Assembly: GCF_000474215.1 (NCBI RefSeq)
Contig: NZ_BAUC01000033.1
Location: forward strand, 1-64,000
Reading direction: 5' to 3'
Source of the DNA: Edwardsiella hoshinae NBRC 105699 = ATCC 33379
GTDB taxonomy: Bacteria; Pseudomonadota; Gammaproteobacteria; Enterobacterales; Enterobacteriaceae
DNA length: 64,000 bases
Part shown: piece by piece, positions 8,034 through 16,783 of the stretch
How positions within the stretch are numbered: position 1 is the stretch's first letter
Layout of the letters: the number at the start of each line of letters is the position of its first letter
Made by a program: the position numbers and the translations under genes
The notes under the pieces: generated by a model
Told to the model about the DNA's origin: nothing
The model's input: only the letters and a program-made list of their open reading frames with translations
The model's database searches: none

Positions 8034-8285
8034 TTTATTTTTCCATCCTAATGTCGCCCTGGCTATTTCGCCGCTCAGACTATGCAGCCGAGCGGGCGCA
8101 ATACACGGCGATGCCTGCATGGCTTTCGGCAATGCAATGACGTGGACTGATTAAACTCACCGCTTCGTGCGCGTTTATTTTTAGTGTTAATTTCGGTATT
8201 GGTTTTTAGTGTTTATTTCTACCGTTAATTTTTAGCGCCGGGGCTTTTTCCTGATTGGTTATTGCGTGGTTCTTACGATTTTATT

Positions 8286-9092
8286 TTACTGTCGAGATGA
8301 TGATTTAATCTCGGCCTGATACACCGGGCTCACACCACCGTAATCGGTGACCACGCTCCAGGTAACCTTCCCGGAGGCCCCGTTGGGGAAAGGAAAGGTG
8401 GACGATGAAAACGGCGGCACATAGTGCAAATCAGCAACCGCGGCACTGCCGACCTTCAACGACGCCAAATTCATATAGAACGGCGTGTCATTGACCGCCT
8501 GTAACTGCTTGCCCTGGCGCGACCAGGTCAGCGATGACGCCACATCCTCAGGATGTCCCTTTAGGCTGTCGGGGCGCACAAATAGCTTGATGCAACTATT
8601 GATAGACAGCTGGAGGTTCAAGGAAATGTTTTTGTTTACCGCCGACCGTCCCGTTTTATCTTTAGCCCACAGGTCATCCGCCTTAGGGGGAATGCCTTTT
8701 ACGCATAACCATTGGAGCGACTCGCGGTCGTTGGCGAACGTCCCGCCAGTACGGACGATGCGCAGATTACTCTGTTGCAACCCATCCAGACGAAACAAGG
8801 GCGGCGTCACCACAAAGGGTGCCTTGCTTTGCATATCCTCGGCATATACCCGCGATTGAACCAGCATCGGGTAGTTTTGCGGGTTGCTGACGGACAGGGT
8901 TTGTCCCATGGAATCTGGCGCATAGATAACCCGCGTCGCGCCCAATTTAACCCCAAACTCTTGCGTGTTTTGTTCAATCTTGGGCTCTGGCGCGGCAGGG
9001 CTCACCAGCGGCACGCCGCTTAAAGTCAAGCATGCCGCCAGAAGCCAGTGGTTTTTTCTGGTATGTTGGCGATGCAATACAGAATCTAACAT
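8286..9092 (-). CDS. Periplasmic fimbrial chaperone, FGL type (AfaB/Caf1M-like)
   Basis: A 268-residue protein with signal peptide ending near LVSPA. It shows the donor-strand edge FGVKLGATRVIYAPDS, the subunit-anchoring Arg, and FRLDGLQQSNLRIVRTGG. The F1-G1 loop is long, with LQWLCVKGIPP and INSCIKLFVRPD supplying the two Cys that form the disulfide typical of FGL chaperones. These chaperones serve thin adhesin polymers such as Afa/Dr, PsaA and F1, which fits the AfaD-like neighbour. The start at 9092 has GAG 6 bases upstream and avoids a nonsensical N-terminal extension. It is the first gene of the cluster, about 200 bases from the GATC switch. Confidence 0.9.
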   Translation of the reverse strand: MLDSVLHRQHTRKNHWLLAACLTLSGVPLVSPAAPEPKIEQNTQEFGVKLGATRVIYAPDSMGQTLSVSNPQNYPMLVQSRVYAEDMQSKAPFVVTPPLFRLDGLQQSNLRIVRTGGTFANDRESLQWLCVKGIPPKADDLWAKDKTGRSAVNKNISLNLQLSINSCIKLFVRPDSLKGHPEDVASSLTWSRQGKQLQAVNDTPFYMNLASLKVGSAAVADLHYVPPFSSSTFPFPNGASGKVTWSVVTDYGGVSPVYQAEIKSSSRQ

Positions 9093-9296
9093 AGCGCTCT
9101 CATTGGTTGTTGATGGTTCTAGGCGACATGCCATCGCCACAATGACTGTGGCTGGCGCAATGTGCGCGAGCGATAACGTCGCCCCGTCCCCTGCCGACGC
9201 TATTCATCAGGAAACAGTATGGGCAGAGAAATTATCTTCCTCTAACAAATCGAGAATATTCTAGCCAAGTGTTTAATCTGAAAAAAGCGATATATG

Positions 9297-9405
9297 CGAT
9301 CTTTTATGTCGAAGCTATGGCGATAATTTGGTTTATGATACTGCGCATGTTGAATATTTTGGACATAAGCTCTGACTTTGATTGTTGGCATAGATCAAAA
9401 GATCG
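9297..9405 (-). promoter_or_regulatory. Pap-type GATC phase-switch candidate upstream of the adhesin cluster
   Basis: CGATCTTTTAT lies at 9297-9307 and the inverted AAAAGATCG at 9397-9405. The two GATC sites start 103 bases apart (9298 and 9401). In pap and related fimbrial operons, including afa/daa, two inverted boxes of this sequence about 102 bp apart bind Lrp with a PapI protein, and Dam methylation sets ON or OFF. Here the pair lies 205-310 bases upstream of the chaperone start, in AT-rich DNA. Further GATC sites are at 9393 and 9465. No papI or papB homologue is visible next to it, so regulators would act from elsewhere. Confidence 0.65.
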
Positions 9406-9965
9406 TCTATATAGCCTTTTGCCAAACATTCGTTTATTTTTCTCATTAAAAAATAGTGCTTTTAGATCAACGCTAAAAAAAGAAAATAATAAAAATCAAA
9501 ATAACAGAAATACTCTAAATAAATTACCACAAAATATAAAGCCAGCTTCCGTTAATTAGCACTGGAGATTAGTGATAACGGAAAAACTAATAATCACGGA
9601 AATTAAATAATAAAAAAAGATAGAGGTCGTTGAGATAAAGAAAAGCGATTAACTGACCCCGCCTCGTATCGCGTGTAGGGTATGGTTTGACGTTAATGGC
9701 GTCGTAATCGCGTTATGCTCGCCAGCAATGGGATACCGTGGAGCGGGACGGGGAGTCACTGAGCGCGTGGAGCAAAATAGCGGACTATATAACGGTGAAT
9801 CGCCTGTTTTTTGATAAAAAATCAAAATGATTGGGGAGGATTTCTCCATTATATTTTCAGCTCAATCGGCTTAATGCCAGAGGATGATGCATCGTTAGCG
9901 GGATAAGCCCAGTAGGGGAAAGGCGGTGAATATAGTCGCGCGGCGGCAAGATCTGCGAAAAAATC
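9406..9965. other. AT-rich region without a supported gene
   Basis: Very AT-rich to about 9640, then mixed. A 96-codon frame on the plus strand (9269-9559) runs over the GATC boxes, is Lys/Asn-rich and has no ribosome site; I do not accept it. The place where afaA/papB-type regulators would be expected holds none I can recognise. Confidence 0.5.
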
Positions 9966-9986
9966 ACCCCCGTCAGGGGGGTTTTT
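9966..9986. terminator. Bidirectional rho-independent terminator
   Basis: ACCCCC-GTCA-GGGGGGT followed by a T-run on the plus strand, and by TTTTTT on the minus strand after the complementary stem. It looks functional in both directions, although no clear gene ends here. Confidence 0.65.
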
Positions 9987-10269
9987 GGTGTCAGGAGAAA
10001 AATGCCACTGCAAGCGAAGAATCCCCAGCGCGGCAAATTTCCTCGTCAGCTTGCCGGCATCCCCTGTTTCGGTGGCGTTGGCCGGTGTGGGTGGCGGTTT
10101 TTGCTTGGTTCTGTGCAAACGTAATTCGTGTTTCGGTATTGTGGGGCTTTGCCATGGCGCGTATACCGCCGGACAATGTGGGAAAAGAGTGGGTAGGCCA
10201 GTTGAGCCAGACGCTGTTTTCAGCGAGAAGCGTGGGGAAATCACGTTGTGGACAGCGCGATCGCGAGGT
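9987..10269. other. Spacer, no supported gene
   Basis: Frames are open on both strands but overlap each other. One plus-strand frame (from about 10060) has a hydrophobic stretch WPVWVAVFAWFCANVIRVSV and a polar tail; it lacks a clear start and runs into the next gene on the opposite strand. I leave it unassigned. Confidence 0.4.
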
Positions 10270-10293
10270 AAAAAAGAACAGGCCGAGGCCTGT
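10270..10293 (-). terminator. Rho-independent terminator of the coiled-coil protein gene
   Basis: On the minus strand ACAGGCC-TC-GGCCTGT is followed by TCTTTTTT, 20 bases past the stop of the gene at 10314. Confidence 0.85.
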
Positions 10294-10313
10294 CCTAAGT
10301 TATCGAGCGTGGA

Positions 10314-10916
10314 TCAGTTAAACCATCCGCTGGCCTTATCGGCTGCTGCCTTACCAGCATTCTCGATACCGCTCCCCATTCGCTCTTTGAGGTGTTTATC
10401 GCCCTCGCTTTCGTTGCGGATGGCGTCGCCGACGGCGGACTTGTTGCTGATTTCAGCACGGCGCTCCGCCGCATCCAGTTGCATCTGGTTCTTCTGCTCC
10501 TCATCCGCCAGCTTGCTACGGGCGTGGTTGCGTGCTTTAGAGAGTTCGAGCTCGGAACGGCGGGCATCCATCTCCATCTTCATGTTCTCCAGCTCCATCT
10601 GGCGCAGTTGATCCTGGTAGGCTTGCTCACGCTGCTTATCGGCCATCCGTTCCTCATGGGCTTCGCGTTGCGCGGCCAATTGTTGCTGCTCGCGTTTGAC
10701 GCGTGCCTGTTCAGCGGTACGCTGGCGTTGTGCCGCGACGGCTTGCTCGTGACGCAGGCGCGCCTGGTGGGCGGCGTTGGCCTGGGCCTGTCGCTGGGCT
10801 TCCTCTTGCGCTCCTTGCTGTTCTGCGGCGGCGACCGCGCTCAGTTGGGATGAGAGCGGAGTGGCGCCGGCGAGCGCCGGTACGGCTAACAGCAGGGCGA
10901 GTAATGGCTTGCGCAT
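10314..10916 (-). CDS. Exported coiled-coil protein of unknown function (possibly DUF5384-like)
   Basis: A 200-residue protein with signal peptide MRKPLLALLLAVPALAGA. Residues about 30-160 are almost wholly charged and Ala/Gln-rich heptads (AEQQGAQEEAQRQAQ, REQAYQDQLRQMELENMKM), so a long coiled coil. The tail AGKAAADKASGWFN is small and amphipathic. It should be periplasmic. Twelve bases upstream is a glycine-zipper lipoprotein gene on the same strand, so the two are probably co-transcribed and may act together in the envelope. I recall similar proteins annotated as DUF5384, but cannot confirm this. Function unknown. Confidence 0.7.
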   Translation of the reverse strand: MRKPLLALLLAVPALAGATPLSSQLSAVAAAEQQGAQEEAQRQAQANAAHQARLRHEQAVAAQRQRTAEQARVKREQQQLAAQREAHEERMADKQREQAYQDQLRQMELENMKMEMDARRSELELSKARNHARSKLADEEQKNQMQLDAAERRAEISNKSAVGDAIRNESEGDKHLKERMGSGIENAGKAAADKASGWFN

Positions 10917-10928
10917 GGTAGGCTCCGC

Positions 10929-11441
10929 TTAGGCTTTTTTAGGGCAGGTCGCGTTTGGCTGGATGCGAGTCTCTCCCTTTTCCGTGGCGATCACCAGCGC
11001 AATGCCCGGTTGGAACTGACAGGTTTCCCCAACTTGGGTAGAGGTATAAATCTTGCTGCCCTCCTTGTATGTTAAGGAGACGCCATGTACCAGCACCTTG
11101 TCTTTTACCAGTGAGCCCGCCGCGGCGCCTGTCGCGGCACCGGCGGCCCCACCGGCCACGGCGCCGGCCCGTGAACCATGTCCCAGGTTGTAGCCGCCGG
11201 CTGCCCCGGCGACACTACCCAGGATGGCGCCGACGGTCTGCGCCATCTCTTTATTTTCTTTATTATCGACGGCGACTTTGGCGGGGAGTATGGAAATAAG
11301 ATTAACGGTCTTACTTTCCTGCTTTTGATTCAGCTGAGTAGGGTTATAGACATCGGCAGCATATTGATCAGCATTATTCATACAACCAGACAGCAATAAA
11401 GAGGAGAAAGTCAGTAGTGCACAGGAAGTTTTCAATTTCAT
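10929..11441 (-). CDS. Glycine-zipper outer-membrane lipoprotein, SlyB/Pcp-like
   Basis: A 170-residue lipoprotein. The signal ends in the lipobox LLSGC, with Asn rather than Asp at position +3, consistent with sorting to the outer membrane. Residues about 70-115 hold a glycine zipper (VGAILGSVAGAAGGYNLG then AVAGGAAGAATGAAAG) as in SlyB and related 17-kDa antigens. The C-terminal part has two Cys (GETCQFQP and NATCPKK). It precedes the coiled-coil gene by 12 bases. Glycine-zipper lipoproteins are linked to envelope integrity and stress; the specific role here is unknown. Confidence 0.8.
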   Translation of the reverse strand: MKLKTSCALLTFSSLLLSGCMNNADQYAADVYNPTQLNQKQESKTVNLISILPAKVAVDNKENKEMAQTVGAILGSVAGAAGGYNLGHGSRAGAVAGGAAGAATGAAAGSLVKDKVLVHGVSLTYKEGSKIYTSTQVGETCQFQPGIALVIATEKGETRIQPNATCPKKA

Positions 11442-12164
11442 TTAAGATACCATTTTCTGTCAAAAAACGCATGGCGGCATAATATGCCGCGGCGGAACAT
11501 CATCACCCAATAATTAGAACAGCGTATGTGTGGGTAGCGCGTGAAGCGCTCTAGTGCCATTGGATTCGTAGCGCGGATTTATTTTAAGGCTGATTGGCTT
11601 GCTTATATATTAGATGGAAATCGCATCATAACTCGCTAAAAAACAGTATGTTGCATTTAACGACCTAGACGGTTTTATTTTCTGGCGGCGATTCTATGCT
11701 TGATGCCTAATGCTGTAAACCAGGTGTCGGCTTTATTTGAATGTATAAATAACTTAACATTTGACTTAGTGCGTCATTAACTGCTGCTAGTTGGTGTTGG
11801 TTTGCCTACTTAATTCGCTGATAGGCTGATAGATAAAATCAATTAATGTATTTATCGTGTTTTCACCTTGTCGCATAAAACGTTAAGTTATTTGATGGTA
11901 ATCAAGATGAGGCTGTATTTTGCCGAAAATAAGCACAGAGATTGTGGTGATTTTATTGTTTTATTAGTTCAGTGTTATGGCGCTATTCCAATTGTATTAC
12001 TTATGGTTGTTTACTGTTGAGTAAGATAAGGCATTCACGGGAAGTGCGGCGGAGGAGAGTGGATGGGGGAAATGAGGCGACTGGCCGTGGCAGATTTGTC
12101 GAGGCTGAGGAGAGAGAAGGGCAGCACGGTGATGTGGAGAGCATGACCGTGCTGTGCAGTTACG
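11442..12164. other. Intergenic, 720 bases, AT-rich, nothing recognised
   Basis: It should contain the promoter of the lipoprotein gene at its left end. No ORF with a convincing start, no tRNA cloverleaf and no strong repeat was seen. Confidence 0.5.
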
Positions 12165-13091
12165 TTAGCGGGTATAGAGCGATGGCATGCCCGCCGGACG
12201 CGTTTTGAAGCGGCGGTGTAGCCACAGGTATTGTTCCGGGGCGCGCAGGATCTCGCGTTCGACGATACGGTTCATGAAGGTGGCGGCCTGTACCATATCG
12301 TGTGCTGGATAGCCATCCAGTTCCGGCTCGATGATCAACTGATAGCCTTGGGCTCCGGGTTTACGGATCAGCACGGTGGTCAGCATGACGGCGTTGGACA
12401 AGCGTGCCAGTGTGGCGGTGCCGTTGGTAGTGGCGGCGCTGCTGACGGCAAAGAACGGTGCGAAGGAGCTGCCGCGCGGGCCATAATCCTGATCGGGCGC
12501 GAACCAGACCGCTTCCCCGCTTTTCAGGGCGCCGACGATGCCTTTCAGATTCTTACGATCCAGCATCTGCTTATTGCCTCGCGAGCGTCCCCGGGTTTGG
12601 AGATACTCTAACACCGGGTTATTGTGCGGGCGGTAGACGGCCATCATGGGGTTACACAGTCCCATTACGCGTCCACCGAGGTCGAGCGACATGAAGTGAA
12701 CACCGACGACTAACACCCCTTTCCCTTTTTGCCGTGCCGCCTGCATGTGCGTCAGGCCGGAGACCTCGAACCAACGCCGGATGCGGCGATCCGACCAGAA
12801 CCAGGCGATGCCGAGCTCGAATAGGGCGATCCCTAAGGATTTGAAGTTTTCCCGCACGATCTGGGCTATCTGTTCCGGGCTTTTCTCCGGGAAGCACAGC
12901 GTGAGATTCTGGCGAGCGATGGAGGCACGCCGCGCCATCAGGCGCATGGCGCATAGACCGAGCAGGCTACCTAGCGCACAGATCCAGCGGTAGGGCATCT
13001 GTACCAACAGATAGAGTAAACCGATACCTAACCACAGCATAAAATAACGAGGGTGTAAAAATGCCCGGCGGAAGTGAAAGGTTTTTTTCAT
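12165..13091 (-). CDS. lpxP: Kdo2-lipid IVA acyltransferase, LpxP/LpxL family
   Basis: A 308-residue inner-membrane enzyme that adds a secondary acyl chain to the Kdo2-lipid A precursor. An N-terminal membrane helix (YFMLWLGIGLLYLLVQMPY) is followed by the catalytic H-x4-D motif in VGVHFMSLDLGGRVMG, then YRPHNNPVLEYLQTRGR, VGALKSGEAVWFAPDQDYG and the C-terminal APEQYLWLHRRFKTRP. GVHFMSL, VMGLC and FAPDQDYG match LpxP more than LpxL. Length is near the 306 residues of E. coli LpxP. The ATG at 13091 has AGGA just upstream; an ATG at 13112 is less likely. In E. coli LpxP is the cold-induced palmitoleoyltransferase. Confidence 0.85.
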   Translation of the reverse strand: MKKTFHFRRAFLHPRYFMLWLGIGLLYLLVQMPYRWICALGSLLGLCAMRLMARRASIARQNLTLCFPEKSPEQIAQIVRENFKSLGIALFELGIAWFWSDRRIRRWFEVSGLTHMQAARQKGKGVLVVGVHFMSLDLGGRVMGLCNPMMAVYRPHNNPVLEYLQTRGRSRGNKQMLDRKNLKGIVGALKSGEAVWFAPDQDYGPRGSSFAPFFAVSSAATTNGTATLARLSNAVMLTTVLIRKPGAQGYQLIIEPELDGYPAHDMVQAATFMNRIVEREILRAPEQYLWLHRRFKTRPAGMPSLYTR

Positions 13092-13643
13092 TGTTTCCTG
13101 ATAGTCATGCATAAATTATGTTATCGCGGCCTTCGCGCTTGTCGCGGTAACGACGGTCATGAGGCTTTGACATTATTTTTTAATATAAATAAGACGTCCT
13201 GGCGAAGGCACTGTGAGCCCTAACATTCCGCTCGCCGGCGTGTGTGCGCTCGCCCTGCGCAGAGACTCGCGAGTGAACTCGGATGCTTGCGGGCGAGTGC
13301 GTACGTACGTATGGAGCCCTGGCACGCCTGGATCGTGCGTCAATGCTCGCTTGTTCGGCAGTGTCCTATTTTCATTCGGAGAACAGCGGCCCGGCAAGTG
13401 GAGGCCGATCACGGAAGGCGGAAGATGCTGAACAGGTGAATGGCTGCGTTAGGGTTGCCTTATTGGTCAAACCAGTGATGGCATTAACTCATGGGGCCGG
13501 ACTTTTCGCAAGCGCTATTTGGACGGGGGCGCACGATTAAGAGCATTCCCCATAACGACAATATTCTTGTTCAGGTTATTTATTAAATCTATTTAAGCGC
13601 TGGGCGTTATTTGATTGCGTCGCTAACCGTTCTCGCTACGCAG
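13092..13643. other. Intergenic, 550 bases, no supported gene
   Basis: Several overlapping open frames on both strands in 13173-13540 shadow each other and lack ribosome sites. GTACGTACGTA occurs near 13301. No conserved product was recognised. The lpxP promoter should lie at the left end. Confidence 0.5.
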
Positions 13644-13665
13644 AACGGCCCCAGACGGGGCCGTT
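13644..13665 (-). terminator. Stem-loop ending the chondroitinase operon
   Basis: AACGGCCCC and GGGGCCGTT form a 9-bp stem with a 4-base loop, 8 bases beyond the chondroitinase II stop. There is no T-run, so it may stop transcription weakly or protect the 3' end. Confidence 0.55.
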
Positions 13666-13672
13666 GCGATGC

Positions 13673-16600
13673 TTAACGGCGTGTTAGCGTGAGCGCGAGT
13701 GGCTGGGCCGCCACCGTCGTCACGCGTAGCCGTGTATTGCCGTCCTGGTGGCTCAGGCTGACGGCGGCATTCGGCTGCGCCAGTTGCCACTGCCCTTTTA
13801 AGGTCAGTTGAGCCTGCTGCGGCGTCGACGCGTTGCTACGCCAAGGGCGGGAATAGATGCTGACCTCGCGCTGTTTGCCGTCGGCACCGATCTGGTCGGG
13901 ATCTTGCCCCGTGTATAACGCCAAATCCGGGTTGACGACGCTGAGGCGTAACGTATCCCCGTGCGCAGCGAGTAGCGCCATCACCGGGGTATCGCTGGCC
14001 AGTAGCAGGCCGTCACCGTGATGCTGCGTGGCTTGGAAGAAGGCGTATCCCTCTTGACCGCTGAGCTGATCGCGCACGGCGTGCAGGCGGTTGTCTTTCT
14101 GCAATACGCGGTAATCCGGCGCTTGGGCCTGGGGCGCATCGATGGCGATGGCATATTCATACCCCTGTTGCTGTGGTGCGTTACCATGCAGCAGGCTGGC
14201 GACGGCGAAGACCCCTTCAGTCGGTGCATCGTTGCGGTCATCGACCGAGTGTTGCCGCTGGTAGCTGACGCGGAGTTGTTGGCCCGCCGGTAGCCAGTAA
14301 CTGTTACCCGCCGGGTCGACGAGATGGCTGGCGCCTTGCAACACCTGCTGACTACCGATTTGGTTGAGGCTTTTCCCGTTGACCTGAATGGCTTGTTGCT
14401 GCGGGACGGCGAATTGGAACAGCGTCGTCTCTGTCGGGTGGCGGCGATCATCATTGCTGATCCCCGAGCCGAGGGCGATCACCCGGTTGTCAAACAGGAA
14501 GTAGGACTTGTTGGCGCGCAGGCTCTCTTGACCATACTTACTGTGACCGTGCAGTTTCATGGCAAACATACTGTTGCCATCCAGGGCGTTGGCACCGACG
14601 TAGCGTTCCGTCGACAGCAGCATCTCCTCGATCCCGGCTCCCGGCAACTGGTTAAGCTGCGCCTTGAGCAGGGGATAGGGCAGGATCACACTGGTGGTAC
14701 CCGGATAACGGTTCCAGTCCCAGCCCGCATGGCTGAAGCCTTGGCGTTTAGCATCGGCCGGAATGATCTCTAACTGCCCATACTGAAGATAGCGCCCATA
14801 ACGGTTGTTCTTCTGGTAGCTCTCGTTACCCACCAGATAACGGCTGAAGCCGCGGGCGATGGCCAGCCAAGAGCGTCCCGCTTCCTGTTGCCCGGCGCGA
14901 CGTTGGATCGCCATCGCCGCGTAGTTCATCGCCCATGCGCCGCTAGGCTCAGCCTCGGCGGGAACATCGGCAAAGCGAGTCTCGCCGGCGAGTCGAGCGT
15001 AAGCGGCGGCCAGCTCGGGGTCGACGGCTTGGCTGCCGTCCGGCGAACCGGCTAGCGCCATCCATTTAAACGGGGCGATGGTGATGGCGTGTAGCCCGGT
15101 AGGGTGGCGGCCGCTGAGCGTTAGTGGGATCTGGGTTTCCTTGGTATAGATGCGCATCTTCAGCAGCACCTCTTTCAGGCGTTGATGGGCCGCCGTCGGG
15201 AGACGGAACGGTGAGGCGCTTAAGGCGTAGACCGTCGGTGCCAGTCCGCCGAAGGCGTCCTTGGCATAGGCCGGGTAGTGTTGCGAGTGATGGAAGATAG
15301 CGCCATCGGGCTTGAAACCGCCGCCGACACCCTGGGAGCGCAGGACCGTCTTCGCCAGCCATTGGCTGGTTTGGTTGAGCAACGCGTCGCGTTGGGCCGG
15401 ATCGGGCAGCATCAGGATGCTCTTCACCATCCATTGCAGTTGGGTGTTGAGGATATCCACGTTGGCATCGACGATCTGATCGTCGGGCTCGAAGATGCGT
15501 CCGGTGGCGTTGTACCACATCATTGCCTGTTGGGTCGGCGCCAGTAAGTGGTGTTGCGCCAACAGGTTGCGCTGGATAAACCAGGCATCGAACAGCTCGC
15601 GTGTCTGGTAGCCGACGTGGGTGATGATCTGGTAACCGCTACCGCCTGCAAATCCCTGGTCGAGGACATAGCGGGTGGTGTCGAGGAATTGGCGTTGCAG
15701 CGCTTCGCGCTGTTGGGCGGTCAGGGTGTCGCTCCGTAGATAACGGGCAGTTTGCAACAGGATCTTACCGACATTCCGGATCGGGTTGGCGTCGGTTAAG
15801 GCGGCAAGCGTCTGCGGGCTAAACACCCCATTGACTTTCATGAAGTGCTGACGGTTGGGGTGGTCGAGCGGGCGTCCGCCGATGGTGCCGTCAGCCAGCG
15901 GATGGATGGCTAATTGACGATAGGCCGCCAGGTTCTGCGCTACCTGCTCGGCGCTGACCGGACTGTCGCTCCGAATGCCATGATAGTCGTCGAAGCGACG
16001 ATAGATCGGGGCACTGGGGCCACTACGATCGTCGAAGGGGACGGCGAAGTTGAGCGTGGGGACGTGTTGGCTCAACATTGCGTCATACATCAACAACGCA
16101 CTCCAGTTTTTGCTCACCATCTGGTTGACGGCGGTATTGGCGAACGGCGTGGTGTAGTCAGGCAGAGGCCAACGGTTATCGACCGGTACCCCTAACATGA
16201 TCTGATCGAGATAGAGCGTGCCAGCTTGGGCCGGCGCGGTGATGGTCAGGCGATCCATCTGGGCGGCGGGCTTGCCCTGCATGTCACGGTAAGGTACGGC
16301 AATGCCGCGCCAACCGCTGAAGTCCAGCTTGGCCTGAAAATGGGCCGTCGTGCGCTCACCTTGGGCGAAACGGAAGGTCAGCACATCGTTCACGGGGCGC
16401 TCGTTGTAGATCCAAGCCATAAAGGTGAGGGGCGTGGCGCTATCGGGTGTGTCGCGGTAGATGATCGGTGACTGGATGGTCAGGGTGGCGGCCGGTTCAT
16501 AACGCCACTTCAGGGCGTGAGTCCCATCTTTGGCGCGCAGATCGCTGATGCTGATGACCCCTTTGTGGCTGCTTAGCGAATCCGGTAGCGTTTGTTCGAA

Positions 16601-16720
16601 TAGATAGACCGCATTACCGCTCGGCTCCATACTGACCGAGGGAAGGGCGGCGGCCAAGGGGGCCGACAGGCAGGCCAGCACGCCGAGGGTAATGAGATTG
16701 ATACCGTGATGGTTTTGCAT
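13673..16720 (-). CDS. Chondroitin sulfate ABC exolyase (chondroitinase ABC II), polysaccharide lyase family 8
   Basis: About 1015 residues from the ATG at 16720, which gives the best signal peptide (LITLGVLACLSAPLAAA); TTG and ATG starts at 16741 and 16735 also exist. The layout is an N-terminal beta-sandwich (to about 220), a helical toroid (about 230-600) and a C-terminal beta domain. Likely catalytic residues are in FHHSQHYPAYA (His and Tyr), LSGRHPTG (Arg) and NNRYGRYLQYG. Length and features match Proteus vulgaris chondroitinase ABC II (1013 residues), which removes disaccharides from chondroitin sulfate ends. It lies 63 bases after chondroitinase I and is the last gene of the operon. 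Confidence 0.85.
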   Translation of the reverse strand: MQNHHGINLITLGVLACLSAPLAAALPSVSMEPSGNAVYLFEQTLPDSLSSHKGVISISDLRAKDGTHALKWRYEPAATLTIQSPIIYRDTPDSATPLTFMAWIYNERPVNDVLTFRFAQGERTTAHFQAKLDFSGWRGIAVPYRDMQGKPAAQMDRLTITAPAQAGTLYLDQIMLGVPVDNRWPLPDYTTPFANTAVNQMVSKNWSALLMYDAMLSQHVPTLNFAVPFDDRSGPSAPIYRRFDDYHGIRSDSPVSAEQVAQNLAAYRQLAIHPLADGTIGGRPLDHPNRQHFMKVNGVFSPQTLAALTDANPIRNVGKILLQTARYLRSDTLTAQQREALQRQFLDTTRYVLDQGFAGGSGYQIITHVGYQTRELFDAWFIQRNLLAQHHLLAPTQQAMMWYNATGRIFEPDDQIVDANVDILNTQLQWMVKSILMLPDPAQRDALLNQTSQWLAKTVLRSQGVGGGFKPDGAIFHHSQHYPAYAKDAFGGLAPTVYALSASPFRLPTAAHQRLKEVLLKMRIYTKETQIPLTLSGRHPTGLHAITIAPFKWMALAGSPDGSQAVDPELAAAYARLAGETRFADVPAEAEPSGAWAMNYAAMAIQRRAGQQEAGRSWLAIARGFSRYLVGNESYQKNNRYGRYLQYGQLEIIPADAKRQGFSHAGWDWNRYPGTTSVILPYPLLKAQLNQLPGAGIEEMLLSTERYVGANALDGNSMFAMKLHGHSKYGQESLRANKSYFLFDNRVIALGSGISNDDRRHPTETTLFQFAVPQQQAIQVNGKSLNQIGSQQVLQGASHLVDPAGNSYWLPAGQQLRVSYQRQHSVDDRNDAPTEGVFAVASLLHGNAPQQQGYEYAIAIDAPQAQAPDYRVLQKDNRLHAVRDQLSGQEGYAFFQATQHHGDGLLLASDTPVMALLAAHGDTLRLSVVNPDLALYTGQDPDQIGADGKQREVSIYSRPWRSNASTPQQAQLTLKGQWQLAQPNAAVSLSHQDGNTRLRVTTVAAQPLALTLTRR

Positions 16721-16783
16721 GGGCGGGTATTCCATAGTCAAACGTGAACAAGGCGGGCGGGGGAACCCCCGCCCGCACAGCGT

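Noticed and set aside
9269..9559. 96-codon plus-strand frame, hydrophobic then Lys/Asn-rich
   Set aside because: No ribosome site; it overlaps the GATC boxes and reflects AT-rich composition.
9985..10611. 208-codon plus-strand frame
   Set aside because: Runs across a terminator and into the opposite-strand coiled-coil gene; no conserved motif.
10392..10853. 153-codon leucine-rich plus-strand frame
   Set aside because: Antisense of the coiled-coil gene, which has the signal peptide, terminator and operon context.
13173..13540. Several overlapping short frames on both strands
   Set aside because: They shadow each other, lack ribosome sites and show no recognisable product.
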